Assembly (NCBI GenBank): GCA_023301745.1
Contig: JALZVW010000120.1
Location: 1 to 35,831, forward strand
Length of the DNA stretch: 35,831 nucleotides
Direction of reading: 5' to 3'
Origin: Arenicella sp.
GTDB taxonomy: Bacteria; Pseudomonadota; Gammaproteobacteria; Arenicellales; Arenicellaceae
The notes under the pieces are model-generated. The model was not told where the DNA came from and searched no databases. It saw nothing but the letters and a program-made list of their open reading frames with translations. Shown one piece after another: positions 24,763 through 34,067 of this stretch. Each line of letters opens with the position of its first letter. Within the stretch, counting starts at the first letter, position 1. A program made the translations under genes and the position numbers.

Positions 24763-26419
24763 GAACAACTTTGAATCGGCGGGTACGCTTAACACCGCAA
24801 AAGTAGAAGAACATAAGGCGCCCAAAATCTCAACGGTTTGGTTGGTGCCACTATTCGCTGTCTTAATCGGCGCAGCAATGCTTATTAATCACTACTTTAA
24901 CCAAGGCCCCAAAGTTCAAATATTTTTCAAGAATGCAGATAACTTGGTGGCCGGTAAAACCAGAATTAAATACCTAAGTATCGACATCGGCAAAGTAACG
25001 TCGCTTGCCTTAACCGACGATGACACCAGTGTTGTTGCCACCGCTCAACTTGATCAAAGCGTCTCGCATCTACTGGTTGAAGATTCTCAGTTCTGGGTTG
25101 TCAAACCGCGCATTGGTGCCAGTGGCATTTCAGGCCTAGACACCCTCCTCTCGGGTGCTTACCTTGGGCTAATTCCAGGCTATAGTGATACTAAAGTAAG
25201 CTCATTTGTTGGTGCCGATGGAATTCCTCCGGCCGGCAGTGAAGTCGCTGGATGCCGAATAACATTGCGGTCAAATAGCAACCAATTATTGTCAGAGGGC
25301 ACGTCAGTCTATTATCGCGGCTTCCGCGCGGGTAGCATAGAAAAGGTTGAACTTAACCTTGACGACGATGCGACCTATTATCAGGTCTTTATTGAATCTC
25401 CGTACAACGAATTAGTGTCAACTAATACACGTTTCTGGGACGTCAGTGGCGTGACGTTCGAGTCTTCGACAAAAGGCTTTATGCTGCACGCGAACTCAAT
25501 CGAGTCTATTCTCTCTGGCAGCATTACATTTGGCTTGCCCGATGGTGTAGAAGAAGGTGATATCCCCGCTGATGGCGAGCTGTACACTCTCTTCCGTAAC
25601 AGCGATGACGCCTACGCAAGAACCTATTCTGAGGGTTTGAATGTTGCGGCGAGCTTTGATTCATCGCTACGAGGCTTAGCACTGGATGCGCCGGTAGAGT
25701 TTCGCGGATTGGAGATGGGCCGTGTGATCGAGCTTGATAAAGAGCGTTCTGTGACCGCCGACGACGGTTTATCTCGCGCCATAATTAGATTAGAACCGGG
25801 TCGAATTGGGCTTGAAGATTCAGAAACCGGTGTCGCAGAATTAAAAAAGAAAATCGAAGCTTGGGTTGGCAACGGCCTTAACGCGACATTGACAACCGGC
25901 AACCTACTAACTGGGAAGAAATTCGTGGAGCTCAATTTTCCAGCTCAGTTACAAGGCAGAACCCTAAGTACTAAAACTAAGGCCGCCTATACTGACGGGT
26001 TACTGTCGATCCCCACCTACTCCAGCGGGCTTGATTCAATAAAAGATAAGGTGTTGGGCATGTTCAACCGCGCTGAAACACTGCCACTGAGTGACCTGGT
26101 AACCGATACAAGCAAATTGGTTAAAAACTTAGACAGCGCATCAATCAAATTAGAGCAATTGCTCGCGGCTCCTGCGACCGCAGAGCTACCGGCAAACATC
26201 AATAAATCTCTATCTCAATTTGAAGAAACTCTGGCCGGTTTTTCTCCGGACCAGCCTCTGTACCAAGACCTTGAGCAAACAGTTTTTATTCTTAATCAGT
26301 CGCTGTCTAATTTAGATCTATTATTGAAAAAATTAAAAGACAAACCAAATGCGCTTATTTTTAATAGCAAAAACAAACCAGGCATCGCACCAAAAGCGAC
26401 CAAAACGGATGGTGGCTAA
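24752..26419 (+). CDS. pqiB: PqiB, MCE-domain lipid transport protein
   Basis: A 555-residue protein close to E. coli PqiB in length. A short cytoplasmic N-terminus is followed by one helix (TVWLVPLFAVLIGAAMLINH) and a periplasmic part with three MCE/MlaD domains, starting near residues 50, 165 and 285 (recognisable pieces: IKYLSIDIGKVTSLALTD, VYYRGFRAGSIEKVELNL, VEFRGLEMGRVIELDK). A C-terminal helical region follows (SLSQFEETLAGF). MCE rings of PqiB stack into a tube that moves lipids between the membranes. The gene lies between pqiA' and pqiC with overlaps, and the operon order is canonical. Confidence 0.95.
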   Translation: MSDENNFESAGTLNTAKVEEHKAPKISTVWLVPLFAVLIGAAMLINHYFNQGPKVQIFFKNADNLVAGKTRIKYLSIDIGKVTSLALTDDDTSVVATAQLDQSVSHLLVEDSQFWVVKPRIGASGISGLDTLLSGAYLGLIPGYSDTKVSSFVGADGIPPAGSEVAGCRITLRSNSNQLLSEGTSVYYRGFRAGSIEKVELNLDDDATYYQVFIESPYNELVSTNTRFWDVSGVTFESSTKGFMLHANSIESILSGSITFGLPDGVEEGDIPADGELYTLFRNSDDAYARTYSEGLNVAASFDSSLRGLALDAPVEFRGLEMGRVIELDKERSVTADDGLSRAIIRLEPGRIGLEDSETGVAELKKKIEAWVGNGLNATLTTGNLLTGKKFVELNFPAQLQGRTLSTKTKAAYTDGLLSIPTYSSGLDSIKDKVLGMFNRAETLPLSDLVTDTSKLVKNLDSASIKLEQLLAAPATAELPANINKSLSQFEETLAGFSPDQPLYQDLEQTVFILNQSLSNLDLLLKKLKDKPNALIFNSKNKPGIAPKATKTDGG

Positions 26420-26420
26420 T

Positions 26421-27011
26421 ATGTCTAATCGACCGATAAAGTGCCTCACGTTCCTTATCATATCTCTGACGATGGCTTGTGCGAGCACACCTCAAACCAG
26501 CAATTATTATTTAATCGAGAGCCCCGCAGCAGACTCAGTCATTAACTCTGAACACAAAATAGTTCTACACCCTATCGAGTTAAGTGACTATTTAAAATCG
26601 AGCAACTTGCACGTTAAAGACAGTTCTGGGCAAGTTATCTATAGCGCTACTGACTTATGGGCGGAGCAGCCGAGCAAGGTGTTATGGCGTGCGATAGAAC
26701 TCAGCCTTGAAAACCAAACAGGCCATCATGTGCTAGCAAGCCATGAAACCCCAGATAGCTGCGCGCAAATCAAAATACGCATCAACCAACTGTCACCCAC
26801 CTCGGCCGGTAAAGTAGTCAGCGCTGGTCGTTGGTTTATTAGCACTGAAGGCAGCACATTGGAAACACGCGAATTTTCATTCACTGGCCATATCGACACC
26901 GATGGTTACGCGGCTTCAAACCAGGTGATTGCTGGCCAACTCCACCAATTAGCCTCTGAACTCGAAGAACAAATAGAATACCTAGGCTTGTGTCAAAACA
27001 GTGCACGATAA
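26421..27011 (+). CDS. pqiC: PqiC, outer-membrane lipoprotein
   Basis: The track starts inside pqiB. I use ATG 26421, one base after the pqiB stop and preceded by GGTGG, giving 196 residues. A signal peptide ends in LTMAC with lipidated Cys20. The mature part begins STPQTSNYYLIESP, as in PqiC/YmbA (DUF330, ABC-type transport auxiliary lipoprotein), and includes VLWRAIELSLENQTGHHVLA. PqiC sits in the outer membrane and contacts the PqiB tube. It closes the operon. Confidence 0.9.
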   Translation: MSNRPIKCLTFLIISLTMACASTPQTSNYYLIESPAADSVINSEHKIVLHPIELSDYLKSSNLHVKDSSGQVIYSATDLWAEQPSKVLWRAIELSLENQTGHHVLASHETPDSCAQIKIRINQLSPTSAGKVVSAGRWFISTEGSTLETREFSFTGHIDTDGYAASNQVIAGQLHQLASELEEQIEYLGLCQNSAR

Positions 27012-27137
27012 GTTGATTACTAAAAAGTGTTAGCTTAAATCGCCTTACAAAATCGGTATATTAAAGTAGATGAATTTTTACCGGCTATTTTTTTAGCCTA
27101 AGTCGATAAGACAAATTAATGAGGATAATGAATCTCT

Positions 27138-30131
27138 ATGGTTAAGCTAAACTCTAGCGCAGTAAAAATTAGGTACATCGCATCATTTTGTCTCGCGGCG
27201 TTAATATCAAACGCAAGTGTGTTGCACGCCGCAAGCGACAACGAAAACGCATTTGATACGGAAAAACTGGCTGACTACCGAGCCTCAGTAATACAAATGA
27301 AAGAACAATCGCGAGGCCCGTTTAAACGTCTCAGGTGGTTCTGCGTCGACGGCACAGTTCTGCCACCTAAAAGTGGCGCATGCCGAGACCACGGCGGCGG
27401 TCGCCAGCATGGTCAATGGAGTGACGCGACAATGGAACTACGTGATCACGGTTTCATTATTGGCAATGTTCTTGCGGCAACCAAGCCGATAGAATTAGCC
27501 AATAATTATTCGCCCGACGGCGAACTCCAAGCAATTTTGCTAGAACAATTTTTAATCGATGCCGATGACGGCTGGATCCTTAGAAAGGCACGCTCGTATC
27601 GAGGCGCTTTTCAGATTGAAAACGAACAAGAGATGGGCACCAGAATACTCCAAGCCCTAAGCTCTAAGAGCATTCCGATTGAGCGCCGCTATTTATTAAC
27701 CCTTGAAGCGTTTAAACGCTTGCCGTCAACTTCTGGCGATCAATCACTCGTTAATAAAGTACGTACCAGTGCCAGCAATTTGAATAATGCCGACAAAGGG
27801 TTTAGCAAGTTGCGCAATAGCATTCACGGAAAATTGAGCGCAGACGACGCGGCACGAGTGCGGGCTTACGCCACGAGCAACAAACAGTTACCGGGTTACG
27901 CCAGCATGCTCGAGCTGGCTAACGATATAGACCAGATATTCTCATCAAGTAGCGTCGAGACAACCTTATCTAATTTAGCTAAGTTTGCCCCGGCCGAGTT
28001 TCAAGGCCACCTTGAACAATGGCAATCGAGCGATAGCCAAGATCAAAAATTTAGCGCTTTAGCCGATGCCCTGTTTTGGTTGAGGGAGTATGTAACTCAA
28101 AATAGTCAAACGCGTTTTGAGGGCTTCGGGCTGGTCGCACAGCTGGAGCAAGCTGCATTTTCAAGTGGTAGCTTGCTACGTGAGTCTTACCAGCAAAAGC
28201 CGCTGAATGGTAGCGCAGGTACTTCACGACAGAAGATACTATCGTCATTAATTAGTAGCCACAAAATGCTGTACGGCGTCGGTCTATTAACCAAGGCCGA
28301 ATTTTCTCAAGCTAATGAATGGGTAGAAGCCACTCTCGGCCAAATAGATAACAATGGCCGCGCAGAAACGCCGCTAACGCTAGCCCGTTATCAATCGCTG
28401 CTACGCAACTTAGAACGCATTCCAGTTTGGTCAGAGCGACGCGTGCAATTCTTTTTTGGCGCTCAGGTAAAACGCTTTTCAGCCATCGAGCCGCTTACCC
28501 ATACCTATGTACCCGATCGCTTACGGGGCTCACCATTGCTCACCTACACCGAGCTTCTTAAAACTCTTACTGCAGATGCCGCTACCCTGTCTGGCGTGCA
28601 GCACAACTTCTTTGACGAACCGATCAGCTACGGTTTTAGAGTGTTAAATTCAGGTGTCGCACGCGGCGAACTCCATACTCCAGAAACATTAGCAGCGCTT
28701 AAACTTAAACCAGAAGAACTGGTATTGGTGGTGCCCGAAACACTCGCGGATCTACCCGCGGTCACAGGAATACTTACCGCGTTTGAAGGAAACCAGTTGT
28801 CGCACGTGCAGCTCCTTGCTCGAAATTTGGGCGTTCCCAACGTCGTCGTGACCCAAGACCTGATTAATCAACTTCCCAAATATTATGGCAAACGAATCGA
28901 AATTTTGGCCAGCAGCAACGGCGTTGTATCAGTAATCCTGCTAGCCGATGAGCAACAGCAAAGAAGCAGTGACACTCAGCCAGTGCCCGCGAACCAAGTG
29001 CCGGATTTTCTGATTAAAGTTAACCAAGCTAAGCTTGATCTGACGCAAACAAAATCGATTTCGCTCACAAACCTAGACGCAAACGCGTCGGGGGTAACCG
29101 TGGGCCCTAAAGCCGCTAAGGTCGCGCAACTCAGCAAGCAGTTTAAAGGCAAAGTTCCTCCAGGAATCGCAATTCCTTTTGGAAGCTTTAGAAAATTATT
29201 TGACGACAATTTACACCCAAGTGGTGTGACCATGTTTGACTGGCTTAAAGACCAATACTCTCGAATGAGTTCTTTAAAAGGCGCTGAGTTGAGCGATTTT
29301 CAGAACAAGTTTCTTAATGAGTTATCAGCCTGGTTTTTGACGGTCGAACTCGCCCCTGAGTTCATTGCTGACTTGCGAGAAAAAATGCATTCGGAATTCG
29401 GCGATGATGGTAGCTATGGCGTTTTTGTCCGCAGCGATACTAACGTAGAAGACCTACCTGGATTTACCGGAGCAGGATTAAACCTAACCGTTCCTCATGT
29501 CGTTGGTTTTGATGCGGTTGTCGAATCAATTCGTAAAGTGTGGGCCTCGCCTTTTAGCAAGCGCGCCTTTGGTTGGCGTCAAGCAAGAATGGATAAACCT
29601 GAACATGTATACACCGCCATCTTGTTACATAAGAGTGTCGAGTCAGATAAATCAGGTGTTCTGGTAACCACTGATATTTTCGATGCCCAAGAAGGCAAAC
29701 TGTCCGTGGTATTAAATGAAGGGGTCGCGGGTGGTGTTGATGGTCTATCGGCCGAGAGCGTTAGAATTGATCGAGCTACCGCCGAGATCGACCTGCTGGC
29801 CAGCGCCACGGCTGACGTTAAACGAATATTGTTAGAACAAGGCGGCTCACAATTGGTTCCCGCAAGCGGCGCCGAGCGGCAACTCAATGACAAAAACGTA
29901 CGGGACCTGATCGAGTTCAGCGAGCACGTTGGAGGCTGGTTTAGTGATGACAAAAATGCCATCGCCGATGTTGAATTTGGCTTTAAGAATGACGAATTTG
30001 TGCTATTTCAAATAAGGCCATTGGTTGAATCGTCTGTCGGGCGCTCGGACCCTCGGCTAGTTGAGATGGACCGAGCCTTCAATGAACATGCATCGACATT
30101 GGTCAACCTTAGTCTGGCGCCAGAAAATTAA
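27138..30131 (+). CDS. exported dikinase-like protein (swivel + ATP-grasp)
   Basis: A 997-residue protein. Residues 1-31 are a signal peptide (IRYIASFCLAALISNASVLH, cut near HAAS). Residues 55-90 hold an unusual conserved-looking block (RLRWFCVDGTVLPPKSGACR, then DHGGGRQHGQWS); 150-480 are mostly helical. About 520-610 form a PEP-utiliser swivelling domain with predicted phospho-His556 (LSHVQLLARNLGVPNVVV). About 640-985 are a PPDK_N/ATP-grasp domain with VFVRSDTNVEDLPGFTGAGL near 765-784 and an ending QIRPLVES. There is no PEP-binding barrel, so the order matches glucan water dikinases rather than PEP synthase. Predicted reaction: ATP plus acceptor to AMP, phosphate and phospho-acceptor; acceptor unknown. 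Export is odd because periplasmic ATP is scarce. Confidence 0.75.
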   Translation: MVKLNSSAVKIRYIASFCLAALISNASVLHAASDNENAFDTEKLADYRASVIQMKEQSRGPFKRLRWFCVDGTVLPPKSGACRDHGGGRQHGQWSDATMELRDHGFIIGNVLAATKPIELANNYSPDGELQAILLEQFLIDADDGWILRKARSYRGAFQIENEQEMGTRILQALSSKSIPIERRYLLTLEAFKRLPSTSGDQSLVNKVRTSASNLNNADKGFSKLRNSIHGKLSADDAARVRAYATSNKQLPGYASMLELANDIDQIFSSSSVETTLSNLAKFAPAEFQGHLEQWQSSDSQDQKFSALADALFWLREYVTQNSQTRFEGFGLVAQLEQAAFSSGSLLRESYQQKPLNGSAGTSRQKILSSLISSHKMLYGVGLLTKAEFSQANEWVEATLGQIDNNGRAETPLTLARYQSLLRNLERIPVWSERRVQFFFGAQVKRFSAIEPLTHTYVPDRLRGSPLLTYTELLKTLTADAATLSGVQHNFFDEPISYGFRVLNSGVARGELHTPETLAALKLKPEELVLVVPETLADLPAVTGILTAFEGNQLSHVQLLARNLGVPNVVVTQDLINQLPKYYGKRIEILASSNGVVSVILLADEQQQRSSDTQPVPANQVPDFLIKVNQAKLDLTQTKSISLTNLDANASGVTVGPKAAKVAQLSKQFKGKVPPGIAIPFGSFRKLFDDNLHPSGVTMFDWLKDQYSRMSSLKGAELSDFQNKFLNELSAWFLTVELAPEFIADLREKMHSEFGDDGSYGVFVRSDTNVEDLPGFTGAGLNLTVPHVVGFDAVVESIRKVWASPFSKRAFGWRQARMDKPEHVYTAILLHKSVESDKSGVLVTTDIFDAQEGKLSVVLNEGVAGGVDGLSAESVRIDRATAEIDLLASATADVKRILLEQGGSQLVPASGAERQLNDKNVRDLIEFSEHVGGWFSDDKNAIADVEFGFKNDEFVLFQIRPLVESSVGRSDPRLVEMDRAFNEHASTLVNLSLAPEN

Positions 30132-30180
30132 GTCCTCGATGCAATCCCTAAATTTAACTCTTCAAAAAGGCCGAAGCAAT

Positions 30181-31470
30181 ATGTCACTAAATGTTATTAG
30201 AGCGATGATTAACACAGGCGTTGTAATCAGCCTGCTAATGAGTAGCAATGTATCGCTAGCCTACCCGATTGATGGTTATCCCGAAACGGGTATTCGTCGC
30301 CTCGAGTATTACCGCTTAAGTGATAGCGGTGAAATTAAAGGTAAGTCGTTATACGAAGGCGCCAAACGCTTATCAGATGACATTCGCCCACGCCTGATCA
30401 ACAAAAAAACCGCTGCTAAATTACCACAATTAAATAAAGCTGTGAGCGCTCGGCTAGCACCGTTAATTCCTGAGCAGGCGCACCGTTATAGTATTTCGGT
30501 GCTTGACTTAAGCAACCCAGATACGCCTATTTATGCTGAGCACAATGGTGATTATCGCAGCAATGTCGGCAGCGTCGGGAAATTACTCGTCGCGGTTGCC
30601 TTGTTCTCAAAGTTACAAGAGCTTTATCCAGACGACGTGGAAAAACGGCGCCAGATACTCAAAAACACAGTTGTAACCGCCGACGAATTCGTCAATAGCG
30701 ATCACCATAAGGTAGGGTTTTGGGATGTCGAAAAACGCCAGCTAACGCGGCACTCTTTACATGTCGGCGATCAAGGAAATCTCTACGAATATTTGGATTG
30801 GGCACTTTCGCCCAGCTCAAACGCGGCCGCGGCAATGCTCCAGCGAGAGTTGATATTACTCAGCCATTTTGGCAAAGCCTACCCTGTCAATGACGAGATT
30901 GCTCAATCATATCTCGAACAAACCTCTAAGACAGACCTTGGCACACTTTTTCTGGAGGCCATGGTGGCTCCACTAAAAGCCGCAGGCATTGACACCGAAA
31001 AGCTACGCCAAGGGAGCTTTTTCACCCGCACCGGAAAGAATAGAGTGTTAGGCACTAATAGCTATGGGAACCCACGGGAACTAGTCAAGCTACTCTATTT
31101 AATGGAAACAGGAAAACTGGTAGATGAGTTCTCGAGCACCGAGCTCAAGCGCCTTATCTATTTAACCGAAAGGCGAATTCGCTATGCATCACACCCAAAC
31201 TTAAATCCACATTCTGTGTATTTCAAGTCGGGCTCTCTCTACAGTTGCCAAGCCGAAGAAGGTTTCACCTGTGGTAAATATAAGGGTAATAAACGGAACT
31301 TGTTGGCGTCAGTCGCCATCGTAGAGTCACAAGAAGATGGTAAAAATTACCATTATCTGGTCGTGGTTCAATCCAATGTGTTGAAAATAAATTCGGCGGT
31401 TGCTCATCAAACAATAGCGGCACGGATACACAAACTGATTAAGTCACTGCATCAAGATTCAGCAGAATGA
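30181..31470 (+). CDS. exported class A beta-lactamase-fold serine hydrolase 1
   Basis: The track start overlaps the dikinase gene. I choose ATG 30181 (AAAAAGG upstream), giving 429 residues and a signal peptide (INTGVVISLLMSSNVSLA, then YPIDGY). The catalytic set of the serine beta-lactamase/PBP fold is present: S131-V-G-K134, S212-S-N214, and K349-S-G. A 60-residue N-terminal extension (GIRRLEYYRLSDSGEIKGKS) precedes the catalytic domain, unlike true beta-lactamases, so a peptidase or other hydrolase role on an envelope substrate is more likely than antibiotic resistance. It lies 49 bp after the dikinase gene and probably shares its transcript. Confidence 0.82.
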   Translation: MSLNVIRAMINTGVVISLLMSSNVSLAYPIDGYPETGIRRLEYYRLSDSGEIKGKSLYEGAKRLSDDIRPRLINKKTAAKLPQLNKAVSARLAPLIPEQAHRYSISVLDLSNPDTPIYAEHNGDYRSNVGSVGKLLVAVALFSKLQELYPDDVEKRRQILKNTVVTADEFVNSDHHKVGFWDVEKRQLTRHSLHVGDQGNLYEYLDWALSPSSNAAAAMLQRELILLSHFGKAYPVNDEIAQSYLEQTSKTDLGTLFLEAMVAPLKAAGIDTEKLRQGSFFTRTGKNRVLGTNSYGNPRELVKLLYLMETGKLVDEFSSTELKRLIYLTERRIRYASHPNLNPHSVYFKSGSLYSCQAEEGFTCGKYKGNKRNLLASVAIVESQEDGKNYHYLVVVQSNVLKINSAVAHQTIAARIHKLIKSLHQDSAE

Positions 31471-32420
31471 TACTCTTCAACTATTCGATCTAAGTACTTA
31501 ATCACTTGCTCTAAAACAGCGCTGCCGTTTGGCATATTAGACAGCGCAACAGCGATGTATTTATGCCCATTTTCTGATTCAATAATAGCGCTGTCGGAAT
31601 GATAGGTGCGCCAAGTGCCTGATTTTCGAAAAATTTCAGCGGTGGGATTTTCACTTTTCAAGCCTTTGACGAACTTATGTTCGATCGCCGAATCGGACAA
31701 AATATCTTTGATTAACGGGCAATAATCTGGATCGGTTAACTCATTGCGTTGCAACATATAATAAAAGCGCGCGACCTGAATACCGGTTGCCGCATGACTG
31801 AAGTTGGTAAGAGGGTCTCGCTTCCACGCAGGCTTCTTGCCATAAGGCTTGCCAACCCAGAGCCCTCCTCCGGCGTTTCTATCATAAAATTGATAACGTT
31901 CAGACTGTAGAATTTCGGCTATCCGTTCGGCCCCCACTAGCTCATAGAGATAGGTCGCATCACGATTCGATGAGTGGCGTATCATATTAACCAGCGCTGT
32001 ATCAATTTCAGGCGTTAAGCTTAAGTTATCTTGATGCACCTCTTCAAACACAGCAAGCATGATCGCAAGCTTCGGTAAACTGGCAGCATAAAAAGAAGTT
32101 CCGCCATTAGCATGTGCAAGCTTAGGACTATTTAGGTCCGTAATATCGACCAAGGTAATTGACAGCTTATTGCCCTTAATATAGTTCGCCAACTTATTTG
32201 CTGCCACCGATTCATTGAGCATATTCTGAAGCGTGTTATCTGCCTCAGCGGGGAACTCGCCCAATGATTTAAGGGAAGTCACCCCAGATAAATTACTCGG
32301 TGCAGCGTTTGAAGAACTCTGTTGAGCGAGTGCTAACGGTGGCTGCAAGAATGCCAACGCCGCGAAAAAAACAATAGAGAACGACCTAACGGCTCGCCGC
32401 ATGAAGAAAACAATATTCAT
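31452..32420 (-). CDS. exported class A beta-lactamase-fold serine hydrolase 2
   Basis: A 322-residue protein with a signal peptide (FSIVFFAALAFLQPPLALAQ). Catalytic motifs are S114-L-P-K117, S150-S-N152 and K266-S-G-T269, the class A beta-lactamase set; no clear omega-loop Glu can be assigned. A 50-residue low-complexity stretch follows the leader. The gene lies 15 bp after the NTT transporter gene on the minus strand (one operon), and its 3' end overlaps the 3' end of serine hydrolase 1 by 19 bp, tail to tail. The two hydrolases share a fold but little sequence beyond motifs, so a recent duplication is unlikely. Confidence 0.82.
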   Translation of the reverse strand: MNIVFFMRRAVRSFSIVFFAALAFLQPPLALAQQSSSNAAPSNLSGVTSLKSLGEFPAEADNTLQNMLNESVAANKLANYIKGNKLSITLVDITDLNSPKLAHANGGTSFYAASLPKLAIMLAVFEEVHQDNLSLTPEIDTALVNMIRHSSNRDATYLYELVGAERIAEILQSERYQFYDRNAGGGLWVGKPYGKKPAWKRDPLTNFSHAATGIQVARFYYMLQRNELTDPDYCPLIKDILSDSAIEHKFVKGLKSENPTAEIFRKSGTWRTYHSDSAIIESENGHKYIAVALSNMPNGSAVLEQVIKYLDRIVEEYHSAES

Positions 32421-32435
32421 AGTATTTTTATTTAA

Positions 32436-34067
32436 TTACGTTGTTTGCTTCAAGGTGAATTTATTTTCAGTACTAAGCCCTGAGCTATCTCTGGCTATCA
32501 ATTTTACCTCAAGGTCGCTATGACGTTCTGGAACATGGCCGATAAATAACAGATCAGGCTTACTAATAAACTTCAACCAGCCTGGTAGATCATTGCCATC
32601 GCTCAAGGTGGCATCAAACTCAAGATTGTCACTGGGGTCAGCAGGTACAAAGGTGTCAGTCGGCACACGGAAATTCAACTCCCGCCCCGGCGTTACGCTA
32701 ACCATGTCAAACGGTTGGTTTAGTTTAGGCGCTTCATGCGTTTGGGTGTCTAAACGAACTTGATATTCAACCGCGACTTTACGCGCAAAAATCACCCACA
32801 CTACGCCTAGTGCCCCGCAGACAAGCGCCAGCTCTTTGATGCCCCAGCCCAACCAATGCAAGGCAATGTAAATAAGGCCAGCTTGGATTAGGTCGCCCAT
32901 TCTCCAAAACAAGGTATCTATCGCTGTTTTGCCCTCAAATTTTTCTTGGTGAGTGACGGGCAAGAATAGAGTCTGACGAACCGTGTTTGTAATTGAATAA
33001 TCCAAACAATTATCAATCGTCTTTACCACGTAAATTAGGGTAAATATGGGGAAAAAACCACCCAAGCTATAAATCACGGTGATCACCACCGGCATAATCA
33101 TAATCGCCACACTCATCCCAAATGTGATAAGAATTCGACTAACAAAAAACATTTGGAAAAACAAAGTGATCGCAGTCACCCAAAAAGCAAAGTTGGCATA
33201 GACCGCCCCGATATAACGCTCTCGCTCATCTAGGTTCACCAGACCAAGCTCATTGACCTTAATCAGCAAGGACTCGGCAAATAGATATTCGCCGGTACTG
33301 TTTATGATATTCAACAACAGCGCATAAATGGCAATTAGAATCATAAACTTGGAGTTCAGAACAACGCTCACACTGCCCAATAGACTCTTGTTCTTGGGTT
33401 TATGCATATCGCAATCAACACACCTAGATTCATTTGGAACTAGCTTACGCGACGCATAAGGCAATACGGCGGTGACACCAATAACCAATGATGCCAAATA
33501 CAAACCTGAACCAAGCCCCATCATGCTGATGACATCACCCGCAATTTTAGAACCAATCAACCCACCCAGAGAGGCACCTATCAAAATCACAGGAAATATA
33601 CGTTTGCCACTTTTTACATTAAAGGAGCCGGTGGTAAACACCCAGAACTGCGACACCATCATCACGCCATAAATCGATACCCAAACATAGTATGGGTAAC
33701 CAATCGCAACATTCATGTTGTAAAGCAAGGCAAAGCCAAAGCCCATGGCCGAGAACATTAATGCCAGCGACATAACCAGCTTTTCACGCGAGCAGCGTTG
33801 AAACATTCGGCTGTAAATCGGCATAAACAAGAGCAACACTAGTGCAGCAACCCCTGTAGCGTAGGCTTTTGCGTCCGCTGAGCCAGACGATATAAGAAGC
33901 GGCTCACGTATCGTTTTAAAAATATAATACGAAATCACAATCAAACACGCGTATATAAAGTAGATCGCAATAGACCAACCCTCGCCGGCACGAACCTTAG
34001 TGAACAGGCTGATAAACCGTTCTAAACTATTAAGTTTTGGAGTGACTATATTGCTTGTTTGATTCAT
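32436..34067 (-). CDS. NTT/Npt-type nucleotide transporter with C-terminal Ig-like domain
   Basis: A 543-residue inner-membrane protein. Residues about 15-430 form some 12 helices with the look of the ATP/ADP (NTT, TlcA/Npt) translocase family: the early YYIFKTIREPLLISSGSADA and ASLGGLIGSKIAGDVI, and the later YVVKTIDNCLDYSITNTVRQ with FEGKTAIDTLFWRMGD. Such proteins exchange ATP and ADP or carry NTPs; members in free-living bacteria are little studied. A central loop has CVDCDMHKP. After residue 445 a soluble domain follows (MVSVTPGRELNFRVPTDTFV, DLEVKLIARDSSGL) that resembles cadherin-like/Ig (CADG) modules. Substrate and topology of the tail are unproven. Confidence 0.78.
   Translation of the reverse strand: MNQTSNIVTPKLNSLERFISLFTKVRAGEGWSIAIYFIYACLIVISYYIFKTIREPLLISSGSADAKAYATGVAALVLLLFMPIYSRMFQRCSREKLVMSLALMFSAMGFGFALLYNMNVAIGYPYYVWVSIYGVMMVSQFWVFTTGSFNVKSGKRIFPVILIGASLGGLIGSKIAGDVISMMGLGSGLYLASLVIGVTAVLPYASRKLVPNESRCVDCDMHKPKNKSLLGSVSVVLNSKFMILIAIYALLLNIINSTGEYLFAESLLIKVNELGLVNLDERERYIGAVYANFAFWVTAITLFFQMFFVSRILITFGMSVAIMIMPVVITVIYSLGGFFPIFTLIYVVKTIDNCLDYSITNTVRQTLFLPVTHQEKFEGKTAIDTLFWRMGDLIQAGLIYIALHWLGWGIKELALVCGALGVVWVIFARKVAVEYQVRLDTQTHEAPKLNQPFDMVSVTPGRELNFRVPTDTFVPADPSDNLEFDATLSDGNDLPGWLKFISKPDLLFIGHVPERHSDLEVKLIARDSSGLSTENKFTLKQTT

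Noticed and set aside
30181-32420. Beta-lactam resistance genes
   Set aside because: SxxK, SxN and KSG motifs are shared by many serine hydrolases. The N-terminal extension of hydrolase 1, the lack of a clear omega-loop Glu and the gene context do not support true beta-lactamases.
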